Assembly (NCBI RefSeq): GCF_036898465.1 | Contig: NZ_JARUMJ010000001.1 | Location: 8,308,001 to 8,372,000, forward strand | DNA length: 64,000 nucleotides | From: Streptomyces sp. B21-105 | GTDB taxonomy: Bacteria; Actinomycetota; Actinomycetes; Streptomycetales; Streptomycetaceae | Direction: 5' to 3' | Part shown: positions 37,751 to 46,271 of the stretch, one piece after another | How positions within the stretch are numbered: the first letter of the stretch is position 1 | Layout: each line of letters begins with the position of its first letter | The notes under the pieces: model-generated | The model's database searches: none | Told to the model about the DNA's origin: nothing | Seen by the model: the letters and a program-made list of their open reading frames with translations, nothing else | Program-made: the position numbers and the translations under genes

Positions 37751-38971
37751 ATGCGGCGTGGAGGACCTTCGGTGCTCGGGATCGTGCTGGCGGGCGGTGA
37801 GGGCAAACGGCTGATGCCGCTCACCGCGGACCGGGCCAAGCCGGCGGTCACGTTCGGCGGCACCTACCGGCTCGTCGACTTCGTCCTGTCCAACCTCGTC
37901 AACGCCGACATCCTGCGCATCTGCGTGCTGACGCAGTACAAGTCGCATTCGCTGGACCGGCACATCACGACGACGTGGCGCATGTCGAGCCTGCTGGGCA
38001 ACTACGTCACCCCGGTGCCGGCCCAGCAGCGGCTCGGGCCGCGCTGGTACCTCGGCAGCGCCGACGCCATCCTGCAGTCGCTGAACCTGATCTACGACGA
38101 GCGGCCCGAGTACGTGGCCGTGTTCGGCGCCGACCACGTCTACCGCATGGACCCGCGGCAGATGCTCGCCCAGCACATCGAGAGCGGCGCGGGCGTCACG
38201 GTGGCGGGGATCCGCGTGCCGCGCGGCGAGTCCTCCTCGTTCGGGGTGATCACCCCCGGTTCGGACGGCCAGACGGTCGAGCGTTTCCTGGAGAAGCCGG
38301 CCGACCCGCCGGGGCTCGCCGACGACCCGGAGTCGGTGTTCGCGTCGATGGGGAACTACATCTTCACCACCAAGGCCCTCATAGAGGCGCTCCAGCGGGA
38401 CGCCGAGGACGAGTCGTCGGTGCACGACATGGGCGGCTCGATCCTGCCCCAGCTCACCGAACGCGGCGAGGCCGGGCTGTACGACTTCAGCGAGAACCAC
38501 GTCCCCGGCGAGACCACCCGGGACCAGGGCTACTGGCGCGACGTCGGCACGCTCGACGCGTACTACGACGCCCATATGGACCTGATCGCCGAACGCCCCG
38601 CGTTCAACCTGTACAACCGCAGCTGGCCGATCTACACCCACTCGGGCCAGCTCTCCCCGGCGCGTTTCAACGCGGGCGGCATCGCCGGTGAGTCGATCAT
38701 CAGTTCGGGGTGTCTGATCCGCGGTCAGGTGACCCGGTCGGTGCTGTCGCCGGGCGTGGTGGTCGACCCGGGGGCGGTCGTCCAGGGCTCGATCCTGCAC
38801 GACAACGTGCACATCGGCCGGGGGGCCGTGGTGCGCGGGGCGGTCCTGGACAAGAACGTCGAGGTCCCCCCGGGTGCGACCATCGGCGTGAATCCGGAGC
38901 GGGACGCGGAGCTGTACACCGTGTCCCCGGGCGGGGTGATCGCCCTGGGCAAGGGCTGCCAGGTGTCATGA
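37751..38971 (+). CDS. glgC: Glucose-1-phosphate adenylyltransferase
   Basis: A 406-residue enzyme making ADP-glucose from ATP and glucose 1-phosphate, the committed step of glycogen synthesis. [20 protein letters not shown] is the catalytic P-loop-like motif. [15 protein letters not shown] carries the metal Asp, FLEKPADPP the substrate Lys, and the last ~110 residues form a left-handed beta-helix ([20 protein letters not shown]). ATG 37751 follows GAGGAGAG. It is probably in an operon with glgA. Confidence 0.95.
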   Translation: MRRGGPSVLGIVLAGGEGKRLMPLTADRAKPAVTFGGTYRLVDFVLSNLVNADILRICVLTQYKSHSLDRHITTTWRMSSLLGNYVTPVPAQQRLGPRWYLGSADAILQSLNLIYDERPEYVAVFGADHVYRMDPRQMLAQHIESGAGVTVAGIRVPRGESSSFGVITPGSDGQTVERFLEKPADPPGLADDPESVFASMGNYIFTTKALIEALQRDAEDESSVHDMGGSILPQLTERGEAGLYDFSENHVPGETTRDQGYWRDVGTLDAYYDAHMDLIAERPAFNLYNRSWPIYTHSGQLSPARFNAGGIAGESIISSGCLIRGQVTRSVLSPGVVVDPGAVVQGSILHDNVHIGRGAVVRGAVLDKNVEVPPGATIGVNPERDAELYTVSPGGVIALGKGCQVS

Positions 38972-39086
38972 ACTTAATCGGATGTTAACTGTGCGTAGCC
39001 TGATCGTGCTTGACCGTAATCACCTCCGAGGGGTTGACTGACTCCACACCCGTCCTCCACACCCGTCCTCGACGCGAGGCAAGTCC

Positions 39087-40409
39087 GTGACTGCTGATGA
39101 TCTGCTGGCCCCCCTCGACCTGGCGTTCTGGAACCTCGAGTCGGCCGAGCACCCCATGCACCTGGGCGCGCTCGGCGTCTTCTCGGCGCACTCGCCCGCC
39201 GCGGGCGCCCACGCGGCCGACCTGCTCGCCGCCCGGGCGGCGACCGTCCCCGGGCTGCGGATGCGGATCCGGGACGTGTGGCAGCCGCTCGCCTTCGGGG
39301 GAGCCGTGCGTGAGGCCGACCCGGACTTCGACCCCCGCCACCACGTCCGTCTGCACGCCCCCGCCGCCGACTTCCAGAGCGCCGCCGGGCGCCTCATGGA
39401 GCGGCCCCTGGAGCGCGGCCGTCCGCCCTGGGAGGCGCACGTCCTGCCGGGCGCGGACGGCGCCTCGTTCGCCGTCCTCTTCAAGTTCCACCACGCCCTC
39501 GCCGACGGTCTGCGCGCCCTGACGCTGGCCGCGGCCGTCCTCGACCCGATGGACCTGCCCGAGCGCCGGCCCCGCCCGACCGAGCCCGCCCGGGGATTCG
39601 TCCCCGACGTGGACCGGCTGCGCGGGCTGCTGCGCGGGGCCGTCTCCGACGTGGGCCGCGCCCTCGACATCGGGGCCTCGCTCGCCGTCTCGGGCCTCGG
39701 CGTGCGCTCCAGTACGGCGCTCACCGCCGCGCCCAGCGGCACCCGCCGCACCGCCGGCGTCGTCATCGACCTCGACGACGTGCACCGGATCCGCAAGGTC
39801 GCCGGCGGCACCGTCAACGACGTCCTGATCGCGGTCGTCGCCGGAGCGCTGCGCCGCTGGCTCGACGAGCGCGGCGACGGCAGCGCGGGCGTACGGCCGC
39901 GCGCCCTGATCCCGGTCTCCCAGCGCCGCCCGCGCACCGCCCACCCGCAGGGCAACCGGCTCTCCGGGTACGTGGTGCGGCTGCCGGTCGACGACCCGGA
40001 CCCGCTCGGCCGGCTCGCCCACGTCCGCACCACCATGGACCGCAACAAGGACGCCGGGCCGCACAGGGGCGCGGGCGCCGTCGCCCTGCTCGCCGACCAC
40101 GTCCCGGCCCTCGGCCACCGGCTCGGCGGGCCGCTCGCCGGCCAGGCCGCCCGGTTCTGGTTCGACATCCTCGTCACCAGCGTCCCGCTGCCCAGCCTCG
40201 GCCTGAAGCTCGGCGGGAACCCGGTCGACGAGGTCTTCCCCTACGCGCCGCTGGCCCGCGGCCAGGCCCTCGCCGTCGCGGTCTCGACCTACCGCGGCAG
40301 CGTCCACTACGGGCTGGTCGCCGACGCCGAGGCGGTCCCCGACCTCGACCTGTTCGCCCACGCGCTGACCGCCGAGGTGGAGACGCTCATCACGGCCTGC
40401 GGCCCTTGA
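39087..40409 (+). CDS. WS/DGAT-type acyltransferase
   Basis: A 440-residue bifunctional wax ester synthase/diacylglycerol acyltransferase-like protein. The catalytic HHxxxDG motif is HHALADG (His135, His136, Asp140). PPWEAHVLPG precedes it, and the C-terminal domain has NDVLIAVVAGALRRWLDE and NRLSGYVVRLPV. It would transfer acyl-CoA to diacylglycerol or an alcohol, forming storage lipid. GTG 39087 follows GAGGCAAG. It is a single gene between glgC and the atypical SDR. Confidence 0.9.
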   Translation: MTADDLLAPLDLAFWNLESAEHPMHLGALGVFSAHSPAAGAHAADLLAARAATVPGLRMRIRDVWQPLAFGGAVREADPDFDPRHHVRLHAPAADFQSAAGRLMERPLERGRPPWEAHVLPGADGASFAVLFKFHHALADGLRALTLAAAVLDPMDLPERRPRPTEPARGFVPDVDRLRGLLRGAVSDVGRALDIGASLAVSGLGVRSSTALTAAPSGTRRTAGVVIDLDDVHRIRKVAGGTVNDVLIAVVAGALRRWLDERGDGSAGVRPRALIPVSQRRPRTAHPQGNRLSGYVVRLPVDDPDPLGRLAHVRTTMDRNKDAGPHRGAGAVALLADHVPALGHRLGGPLAGQAARFWFDILVTSVPLPSLGLKLGGNPVDEVFPYAPLARGQALAVAVSTYRGSVHYGLVADAEAVPDLDLFAHALTAEVETLITACGP

Positions 40410-40513
40410 CGGGAACGCGTTTGGAGGAGAGGCGCGGCGCTCCGTAAAATTCCCCCTTCGTACGGCGGGCGCGGTCGGAGCGCCGCCCGGGTGAGCAGGG
40501 AAGCGGCAGCGCG

Positions 40514-42022
40514 ATGACGGTGACAGAGGACAACTCGGCGGCGATCACCGAGGAGGCCGTGGACACGGTCGTGCACGGGCCCGGCGTCGATCCCGAGCGG
40601 CTCGCCGTCTGCCTCGGGGTGCTGGAGGAGCTCGACAAGCTCGACGTGGACCACCCGGACGCCATCGCCGTGCGCCGGGCCACCGCGGGCGTCTACCGCA
40701 CGGTCAAGCAGCGCCGCCGCCAGGAGCGCCGGGCCGCCAAGACCGCCCACGACAAGACGGTCACCGAAGCCACCGCGACCGGCTCCGCCCAGCGCATCGA
40801 CGACGAGACCGAGGGCATCCTGCCGTCGTCCGTCACCGAGGAGGGCCGGATCGCCGGGATACTCCAGCGCCCGCGCTCCTGCTACACCTGCAAGACCCGG
40901 TACGTCGAGGTCGACTACTTCTACCACCAGCTCTGTCCCGAATGCGCCCGCCTGAACCGCGACAAGCGCGACGTGCGCGCCGACCTCACCGGCAAGCGCG
41001 CGCTGCTCACCGGCGGCCGCGCCAAGATCGGCATGTACATCGCGCTGCGGCTGCTGCGCGACGGCGCGCACACCACGATCACCACGCGCTTCCCGAAGGA
41101 CGCCATCCGCCGCTTCAAGGCCATGGACGACTCGGCCGACTGGATCCACCGCCTGGAGGTCGTCGGCATCGACCTGCGCGATCCGGCGCAGGCCGTGGCC
41201 CTCGCCGACCAGGTCGCCGCGGCGGGTCCGCTCGACATCCTCATCAACAACGCCACGCAGACCGTGCGCCGGCTGCCCTCCGCGTACGCCGCTCTGGTGG
41301 GCGGCGAGAGCGCCCCGCTGCCGGCCGGCGAGCTGCCCGCCCACCACGTCATCGGCGCGTTCGGCTCCGGCGCCGTCGACGGACTCGCCGCTCTGCCGGT
41401 CGGGGCCAGTGCCCTGGACGCGCAGAAGGTCGCCGACCTCGCCCTGGTCGCGGGCAACGCCAGCGTCGCCCGGCATCTCGACGGCACGGCCATCGACGCG
41501 GGCGGTCTGGTCCCCGACGTCGTCGACACCAACACCTGGGTGCAGACCATCGAGCAGATCTCCCCGGTGGAGCTGCTGGAGACCCAGCTGTGCAACTACA
41601 CGTCGCCGTTCATCCTGATCAGCAAGCTCCGGCCGGCCATGGCAGAGGCCGCCGCGAAGGCCGGGAGCGGGCGCGCGTACGTCGTGAACGTCTCCGCGAT
41701 GGAGGGCGTCTTCGGCCGCGGCTACAAGGGCGCCGGGCACCCGAACACGAACGCCGCCAAGGCCGCCATGAACATGGTGACCCGCACCAGCGCCCAGGAG
41801 ATGTTCCAGACCGACGGCATCCTCATGACCTCCGTCGACACCGGCTGGATCACCGACGAACGCCCGCACTACGACAAGCTGCGCCTCGCCGAGGAGGGCT
41901 TCCACGCCCCGCTCGACCTGGTGGACGGCGCGGCCCGGGTCTACGACCCTGTCGTGCGGGGCGAGGCCGGCGAGGACGTGTACGGGGTCTTCCTCAAGGA
42001 CTACGCGCCGGGCAAGTGGTGA
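40514..42022 (+). CDS. Atypical SDR with N-terminal zinc-ribbon-like segment
   Basis: A 502-residue protein. A helical, charged N-terminus (~1-115) leads to CYTCKTRYVEVDYFYHQLCP with a second CxxC (Cys123, Cys126, Cys141, Cys144), probably a zinc site. The SDR fold begins at ALLTGGRAKIGMYIALRLLR and has LDILINNATQT, but ~100 residues are inserted after it. At the catalytic site Ser394 is present, while the YxxxK tyrosine is replaced by Thr in TNAAK (412-416). The family is conserved in actinobacteria and the reaction is unknown. It may be non-catalytic or use another residue. Confidence 0.8.
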   Translation: MTVTEDNSAAITEEAVDTVVHGPGVDPERLAVCLGVLEELDKLDVDHPDAIAVRRATAGVYRTVKQRRRQERRAAKTAHDKTVTEATATGSAQRIDDETEGILPSSVTEEGRIAGILQRPRSCYTCKTRYVEVDYFYHQLCPECARLNRDKRDVRADLTGKRALLTGGRAKIGMYIALRLLRDGAHTTITTRFPKDAIRRFKAMDDSADWIHRLEVVGIDLRDPAQAVALADQVAAAGPLDILINNATQTVRRLPSAYAALVGGESAPLPAGELPAHHVIGAFGSGAVDGLAALPVGASALDAQKVADLALVAGNASVARHLDGTAIDAGGLVPDVVDTNTWVQTIEQISPVELLETQLCNYTSPFILISKLRPAMAEAAAKAGSGRAYVVNVSAMEGVFGRGYKGAGHPNTNAAKAAMNMVTRTSAQEMFQTDGILMTSVDTGWITDERPHYDKLRLAEEGFHAPLDLVDGAARVYDPVVRGEAGEDVYGVFLKDYAPGKW

Positions 42023-42042
42023 CCGGGGGAACGTGCCGGTGA

Positions 42043-42094
42043 GGCGGAGCCGGTGGTCCGCGGTCCGCGTAAGCGGAGGGTCACCGGCTCCGCC
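42043..42094 (+). terminator. Long hairpin after the atypical SDR gene
   Basis: GGCGGAGCCGGTG (42043-42055) pairs exactly with CACCGGCTCCGCC (42082-42094). The 26-base loop can form an inner GTCCGCG/CGCGT structure. It lies 20 bp after the stop. Confidence 0.75.
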
Positions 42095-42180
42095 GGGCGG
42101 CTGGATGCGCGGTACGGCGCGGGCACGGGGTGCGGGCGGGGCGTGGGTGACCGTTCGGGCCGGGCGGCACGCGCCGGACG

Positions 42181-42969
42181 TCACCCGGGCTCGGGCCCGG
42201 CCCCGGGTTCCTGATGTGCGGTGCGTGCCGCCCGCACCCGCGTGCCGCCGTCCACCAGCAGGTCCGCGCCCGTGATCCACCGGGCGTCGTCCGAACACAG
42301 CCACAGCACCGCCCGGGCCACGTCCTGCGGCTCGCCGATGCGTTGCAGCGGAAGCTCCCGTGCGACGGCCCGCTCCCTCGGCTCCCACACGAACCGTGCC
42401 ATCTCGGTGCGGACGAGGCCGGGGGAGACGGAGTTCACCCGCACCGCCGGGCCCAGCTCGCCCGCCAGCTGCTGCGTGAGGTGCAGCAGGGCCGCCTTGC
42501 TGGTGCCGTAGGCGCCGACGCCCGGTCCCACATGGCCCGCGCCCTCCGTGCAGACGGTGACCACGGCCCCGCCGTGCTCGCGCATCCAGCCGTGCCACGC
42601 GCACTGCACCAGCCGCAACGGGGCCTCGACGTTGACGGCGAACGCCTCCCGCCAGACGTCCGGGTCGGCGTCCATGAGGGGGCCGTACGGCTGATTGGTC
42701 GCCGCGTTGTTCACCAGGACGTCCAGCCGCCCGAACGTGCGCAGGCACAGGTCGGTGAGCTCCTCGGGATGGCCGGGATCCGCGACGCTCCCGGCCAGCC
42801 CCACCCCGCCCAGCTCGGCGGCGGCGCGCCGTACCTCGTCGGGGTCGCGTGCGCTCACGCACACCCGCGCCCCGGCGTCGCGCAGCGCCCGGGCCACCGC
42901 CCATCCGATGCCCCGAGTGCCCCCGGTGACGAGGGCGGCCCTGCCGCGCAACCCGTACGACGACGTCAT
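42181..42969 (-). CDS. SDR-family oxidoreductase
   Basis: A 262-residue classical short-chain dehydrogenase. The cofactor motif is ALVTGGTRGIGWAVARALRD, the conserved NNAA is in LDVLVNNAATNQPYG, and the catalytic Tyr and Lys are in GVGAYGTSKAALLHL. The C-terminal end is VLWLCSDDARWITGADLLVD. It resembles 3-ketoacyl-ACP reductase-like enzymes. The substrate is unknown. It converges with the atypical SDR; the two are not otherwise alike. Confidence 0.9.
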   Translation of the reverse strand: MTSSYGLRGRAALVTGGTRGIGWAVARALRDAGARVCVSARDPDEVRRAAAELGGVGLAGSVADPGHPEELTDLCLRTFGRLDVLVNNAATNQPYGPLMDADPDVWREAFAVNVEAPLRLVQCAWHGWMREHGGAVVTVCTEGAGHVGPGVGAYGTSKAALLHLTQQLAGELGPAVRVNSVSPGLVRTEMARFVWEPRERAVARELPLQRIGEPQDVARAVLWLCSDDARWITGADLLVDGGTRVRAARTAHQEPGAGPEPG

Positions 42970-43465
42970 CGGCGTACGGTCTCACGGCCCGCGCTCAACC
43001 GACAGGCCCAGGAGGGGAGTTGCACGTCGTGCGCCCCCGCCGCCGCCGGGCGGCGCGGGAAGCGTGCCGCCTCCGACTGGCATCCGGCCGGTGCGAGGGT
43101 CCGGGAGGGGTGTTCGGCGACATACGCCGTCCGGGTGAACTCAAAGGGCGTGCCGGCGGTGAAAAGGGTTCAAATCACTTGCGAGGGCTCGGGGGTGGAG
43201 CGCCACGGTTGTGTCAAATCTTGGGGCCCTATCGAGCGGCACCCCGCTCATTTGGTTAATGTGTAGCGGACGGACAGCAGGACGGAGTGCCACCCACACC
43301 CATCGTCCGTCTGGGACAAGCCGGTTCACCACGGCCAGCTCTCCTGGGAGTCACCGGCGCCACCGTGTCGCCACCGACTCCAGCAAGACCCGAGGGAGCG
43401 TTCAGCGCCGGACCGCAGACTGGCCGGCACGCCCCGAGGGTGACCCGACACATAAGGAGTGCGCG
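42970..43465. other. ~500-bp leader region upstream of the 57-residue gene
   Basis: No gene is seen. A lower-GC patch at 43160-43265 (AAAAGGGTTCAAATCACTT; GTGTCAAATCTTGGGG; CATTTGGTTAATGTGTAG) is the likely promoter zone, with TTAATG or TAATGT near 43256 in the style of a -10 box. TTCAAATC and GTCAAATC are near repeats about 40 bases apart. The region from 43265 to the start would form a ~200-base untranslated leader. Confidence 0.4.
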
Positions 43466-43639
43466 GTGACACCGGAGAAGACGAATCGCGAGCAACGCCC
43501 CAAGGAACGCACGGAGCGGGCCGGCCGCAGGCCCGGCGAGATCGGCAGCCTCGACGTGTGGGCCCGCTCCGCCCCCATCCGCCTGGCCGGCTACGAGGAC
43601 GACCTGGCCGAGGACCACATCCTGCCCAGCGTCGACTGA
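43466..43639 (+). CDS. 57-residue protein of unknown function, possible peptide precursor
   Basis: GTG 43466 has a perfect AAGGAG six bases upstream. The N-terminal half is very polar (TPEKTNREQRPKERTERAGR). A GEIG step leads to the distinct segment SLDVWARSAPIRLAGYE and an acidic end closing HILPSVD. A charged leader with a sharply different, aromatic- and Ser-containing C-terminus recalls precursors of modified peptides, but there is no modification enzyme or transporter beside it and no Cys. It could equally be a small regulator or binding partner. I do not recognise a named family. Confidence 0.7.
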   Translation: MTPEKTNREQRPKERTERAGRRPGEIGSLDVWARSAPIRLAGYEDDLAEDHILPSVD

Positions 43640-43753
43640 CCCCACGGGCCGCGCTGTCGCGCGACCGCCGCCGCATGGGCGTGCGCCCACACCCGAGCCA
43701 CGCCCATGCCGCCCCGCCCCGCCCGTCACGGCCCGCCCCGGGGCGCGACCTGG

Positions 43754-45097
43754 TCAGTCGAGCGGGGCCGTGCGTCGCCAGGGGCGCAGGTTCTCCAGCT
43801 GCTCCGCCACCCGCAGCAGCTCCGCCTCCGAGCCCGGCCGTCCGACCAGCTGCACGGCCGCGGGCGCACCGGACGGCAGCGTGCCGAACGGAACCGCCAT
43901 CGCCGGCCAGCCGGTCAGGTTCCACGGCGGGGTCAGCGGCGAGTAGTTCGTGTTCGCCGCGACGTTGCGCAGCCAGCCCCGCTCGTGCCACGCCGCCGCC
44001 TTCGGCGACCGCCGCGCCAGCGCCGGGGTGAGCAGCACGTCGTACTCCGCGAAGAACGGCTCCAGCCGCCGCCGCAGCTCCTCGCGCGCCGAGCCCCGGC
44101 GCACCCCGTTCAGGAACCGCCTGCCGAGCGCGGCGTGCACCCGGGTGCGGCGGGTCAGCAGGCGGGCGTCCAGGGCGGCCGCGTCCACGGCCGTGCCCGC
44201 CGTCCAGTGGGCGAGCGAGGTCACGCCCAGCGACAGCGGATAGGGCGGATCGGCCCGCCGCACGGGGTGCCCCGCCTTCATCAGCACCCCGGCCGCCTCC
44301 CGGGCCGCGCCCGCGTAGGGAGCGCTCACCGTGACCCCGGCCAGCGGACTGCGCACGGAGACCGCGATCCGCAGCGACCCGGGCTCGTCGGCCGCCGTGA
44401 CGTCGGCGCCCGCGAGCACGGACAGCATCAGCCGCACGTCCGCCACCGTGGTCGCCAGCGGACCGTTCTCCGACATCCCGAACCAGTCGCCGTCCCCGAT
44501 CCCGGCCGGCACCACCCCGTGCCCCGGCTTCACGGTCACCAGGCCGCAGTTGGCCGCCGGGATGCGCAGCGAGCCCATGCCGTCGTTGCCGAGCGCGATC
44601 GGCGTCATCCCCGCGGCGACCGCGGCCGCGCTTCCGCCGGAGGAGCCGCCTGCCGTGCGCGAGACGTCCCACGGATTGCGGGCGGTGCCGTGGACGCCCT
44701 CCGTGGTGCCGAACACGCACAGCTCCGGCACGTTCGTCAGCCCCACGACCACCGCGCCGGCCGCGCGCAGCCGGGCCACGGTGACGTGGTCGGCGTCGGC
44801 CGGGGCGTCGGGCGTCGCCGCCGAGCCGACGCGCATGGTCTCGCCCCGCACGCCGAGGTTGTCCTTGACCGCCACCGGCACCCCGGCCAGCGGAAGTTCG
44901 CCCAAGTCGGGCCGGGCGGCCACCTCGTCGGCCTCTGCGAGCGCGGCCTCGGCCCGCACCCTGCGGAACGCGCCGACGCGGCCGTCCAGCCGCTCGATCC
45001 GCGCGAGGTGCTCCGCCACCACCTCCCGGGGCGTGACCTGCTTCTCCCGCACGGCGGCGGCGATCTCGACGGCGGTCCGGCCGACCCAGGCAGCCAC
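43754..45097 (-). CDS. Amidase-signature family hydrolase
   Basis: A 447-residue amidase. The Ser-cisSer-Lys triad is visible: Lys78 in VAVKDNLGV, the cis-Ser in TAGGSSGGSAAAVAAG (~152) and the nucleophile Ser176 in GNDGMGSLRIPA. The position of a Ser two thirds through GGSSGGS and 24 residues before the nucleophile is as expected. The C-terminal NYSPLTPPWNLTGWPAMAVP is typical. The substrate is unknown. There is no tRNA amidotransferase partner (GatB/C) nearby. A perfect palindrome sits 17 bp upstream of the start. Confidence 0.9.
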   Translation of the reverse strand: MAAWVGRTAVEIAAAVREKQVTPREVVAEHLARIERLDGRVGAFRRVRAEAALAEADEVAARPDLGELPLAGVPVAVKDNLGVRGETMRVGSAATPDAPADADHVTVARLRAAGAVVVGLTNVPELCVFGTTEGVHGTARNPWDVSRTAGGSSGGSAAAVAAGMTPIALGNDGMGSLRIPAANCGLVTVKPGHGVVPAGIGDGDWFGMSENGPLATTVADVRLMLSVLAGADVTAADEPGSLRIAVSVRSPLAGVTVSAPYAGAAREAAGVLMKAGHPVRRADPPYPLSLGVTSLAHWTAGTAVDAAALDARLLTRRTRVHAALGRRFLNGVRRGSAREELRRRLEPFFAEYDVLLTPALARRSPKAAAWHERGWLRNVAANTNYSPLTPPWNLTGWPAMAVPFGTLPSGAPAAVQLVGRPGSEAELLRVAEQLENLRPWRRTAPLD

Positions 45098-45113
45098 GGC
45101 AGCTCCTCTGCAC

Positions 45114-45125
45114 TACTCGCGAGTA
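45114..45125. promoter_or_regulatory. 12-bp perfect palindrome upstream of the amidase gene
   Basis: TACTCGCGAGTA lies at 45114-45125, 17 bp before the minus-strand amidase start. Its position fits a repressor site, or a symmetric element covering the ribosome-binding region. No regulator is adjacent. Confidence 0.4.
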
Positions 45126-45360
45126 CGTAGGGAGAACTGTGCCCCGGCGAACGCCCCGAGTCGAGAGGCCCGGGGCGGGACCGAGTGGATCACGGCGGGC
45201 TCGCGGCGTTACGGTCGAAGGGGCGCCGAACCTCGAGCGGACGCGGTGTGCGGCCGCGCCGTACAGTTCACCGTGCCCGTGCCCGTCCCCGCCGCCTCGG
45301 CCGCCGTCTGGCCGGAGGCGCGGGACACCGGCCCGCTTTCGCCCTCCCCGAGGAGCCGTC

Positions 45361-45450
45361 ATGAGCACCGCCCAGTCCGCCGTGAGCTGCGCGTCCGGCG
45401 TCGCCGTGCCCGCGTACGCGCCCGCGCTCGTCGTGCGGAGGCCGGCGTGA
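45361..45450 (+). CDS. 29-codon ORF coupled to the lactonase gene
   Basis: ATG 45361 has CGAGGAG eight bases upstream. The peptide starts MSTAQSAVSC and ends VVRRPA, and its stop overlaps the next start as GTGA (45447-45450). This arrangement suggests translational coupling, so it may be a leader peptide or a remnant of an upstream gene whose body was deleted. There is no Cys-rich or regulatory amino-acid run. It is too short to classify. Confidence 0.45.
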   Translation: MSTAQSAVSCASGVAVPAYAPALVVRRPA

Positions 45451-46271
45451 CCGTCGACGCGCACCACCACGTCTGGGACCTGTCGGTGCGCGACCAGGAC
45501 TGGATCGCCCGATGCAACCCGCTGCGGCGGGACTTCGGCGTCGGCGACCTGGCGCCCGAGGCCCGCGCGGCGGGGATCGACCGCACGGTCCTCGTCCAGA
45601 CGATCACGGTGGCCGAGGAGACGCCCGAGTTCCTCGCCCTCGCGGCCGGGAGCGACCTGGTCGCGGGCGTCGTCGGCTGGACCGACCTGACCCGCCCGGA
45701 CGTCGCCGACGAACTGGCCAGGCTGCGGGAGCTGCCCGGCGGGCGGTACCTCAAGGGGATCCGGCACCAGGTCCAGGGCGAGAGCGACCCGGAGTGGCTG
45801 CTGCGGGCCGACGTACGGCGAGGGCTCGCCGCAGTCGCCGACGCCGGTCTCGTCTACGACCTGGTGGTGCTGCCCGGCCAGCTGCCGGCCTGCGTCCGTG
45901 CGGCCGACGCGCTGCCCGGACTCACCTTCGTGCTGGACCACCTCGGCAAGCCACCCATCGCCTCCGGCGCGCTGGAGCCCTGGGCGCGCGACGTCCGGGC
46001 GCTCGCCGCCCTGCCCAACACCGTCTGCAAGCTCTCCGGCATGGTGACCGAGGCCGACCCCGCGTCCTGGACCGTCGACGACCTGCGCCCCTACGCGGAC
46101 ACGGTGCTGGACGCGTTCGGCCCGGCCCGGCTGATGTTCGGCTCGGACTGGCCGGTATGCACGCTGGTCGCGTCGTACGGCGAAGTCGTCGCAGCCGCTC
46201 GGCAGTTGACCGGCCCGTCCGACCACGACCAGATCTTCGAGGCCACCGCCGCCCGCGTCTACGGCCTCTGA
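45447..46271 (+). CDS. Amidohydrolase-type lactonase, paralogue of 25087-25998
   Basis: A 274-residue amidohydrolase with the same landmarks as the fucose-island enzyme: VDAHHHVWDLSVRDQDWI, VQTITVAEETPEFLALA, GIRHQVQGESDPEWLL and MFGSDWPVC. Most residues match along the whole length. It lacks the ~10-residue N-terminal extension and the C-terminal tail. GTG 45447 is coupled to the 29-codon ORF. No sugar genes adjoin it. It overlaps the convergent lipase maturation factor gene by 13 bp. It is intact and might replace the island enzyme. Confidence 0.9.
   Translation: MTVDAHHHVWDLSVRDQDWIARCNPLRRDFGVGDLAPEARAAGIDRTVLVQTITVAEETPEFLALAAGSDLVAGVVGWTDLTRPDVADELARLRELPGGRYLKGIRHQVQGESDPEWLLRADVRRGLAAVADAGLVYDLVVLPGQLPACVRAADALPGLTFVLDHLGKPPIASGALEPWARDVRALAALPNTVCKLSGMVTEADPASWTVDDLRPYADTVLDAFGPARLMFGSDWPVCTLVASYGEVVAAARQLTGPSDHDQIFEATAARVYGL

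Noticed and set aside
43160..43200. tRNA-like GGTTCAAATC in an AT-richer patch
   Set aside because: The expected acceptor and anticodon stems cannot be formed around it, and there is no CCA end. It is more likely part of a promoter or leader.
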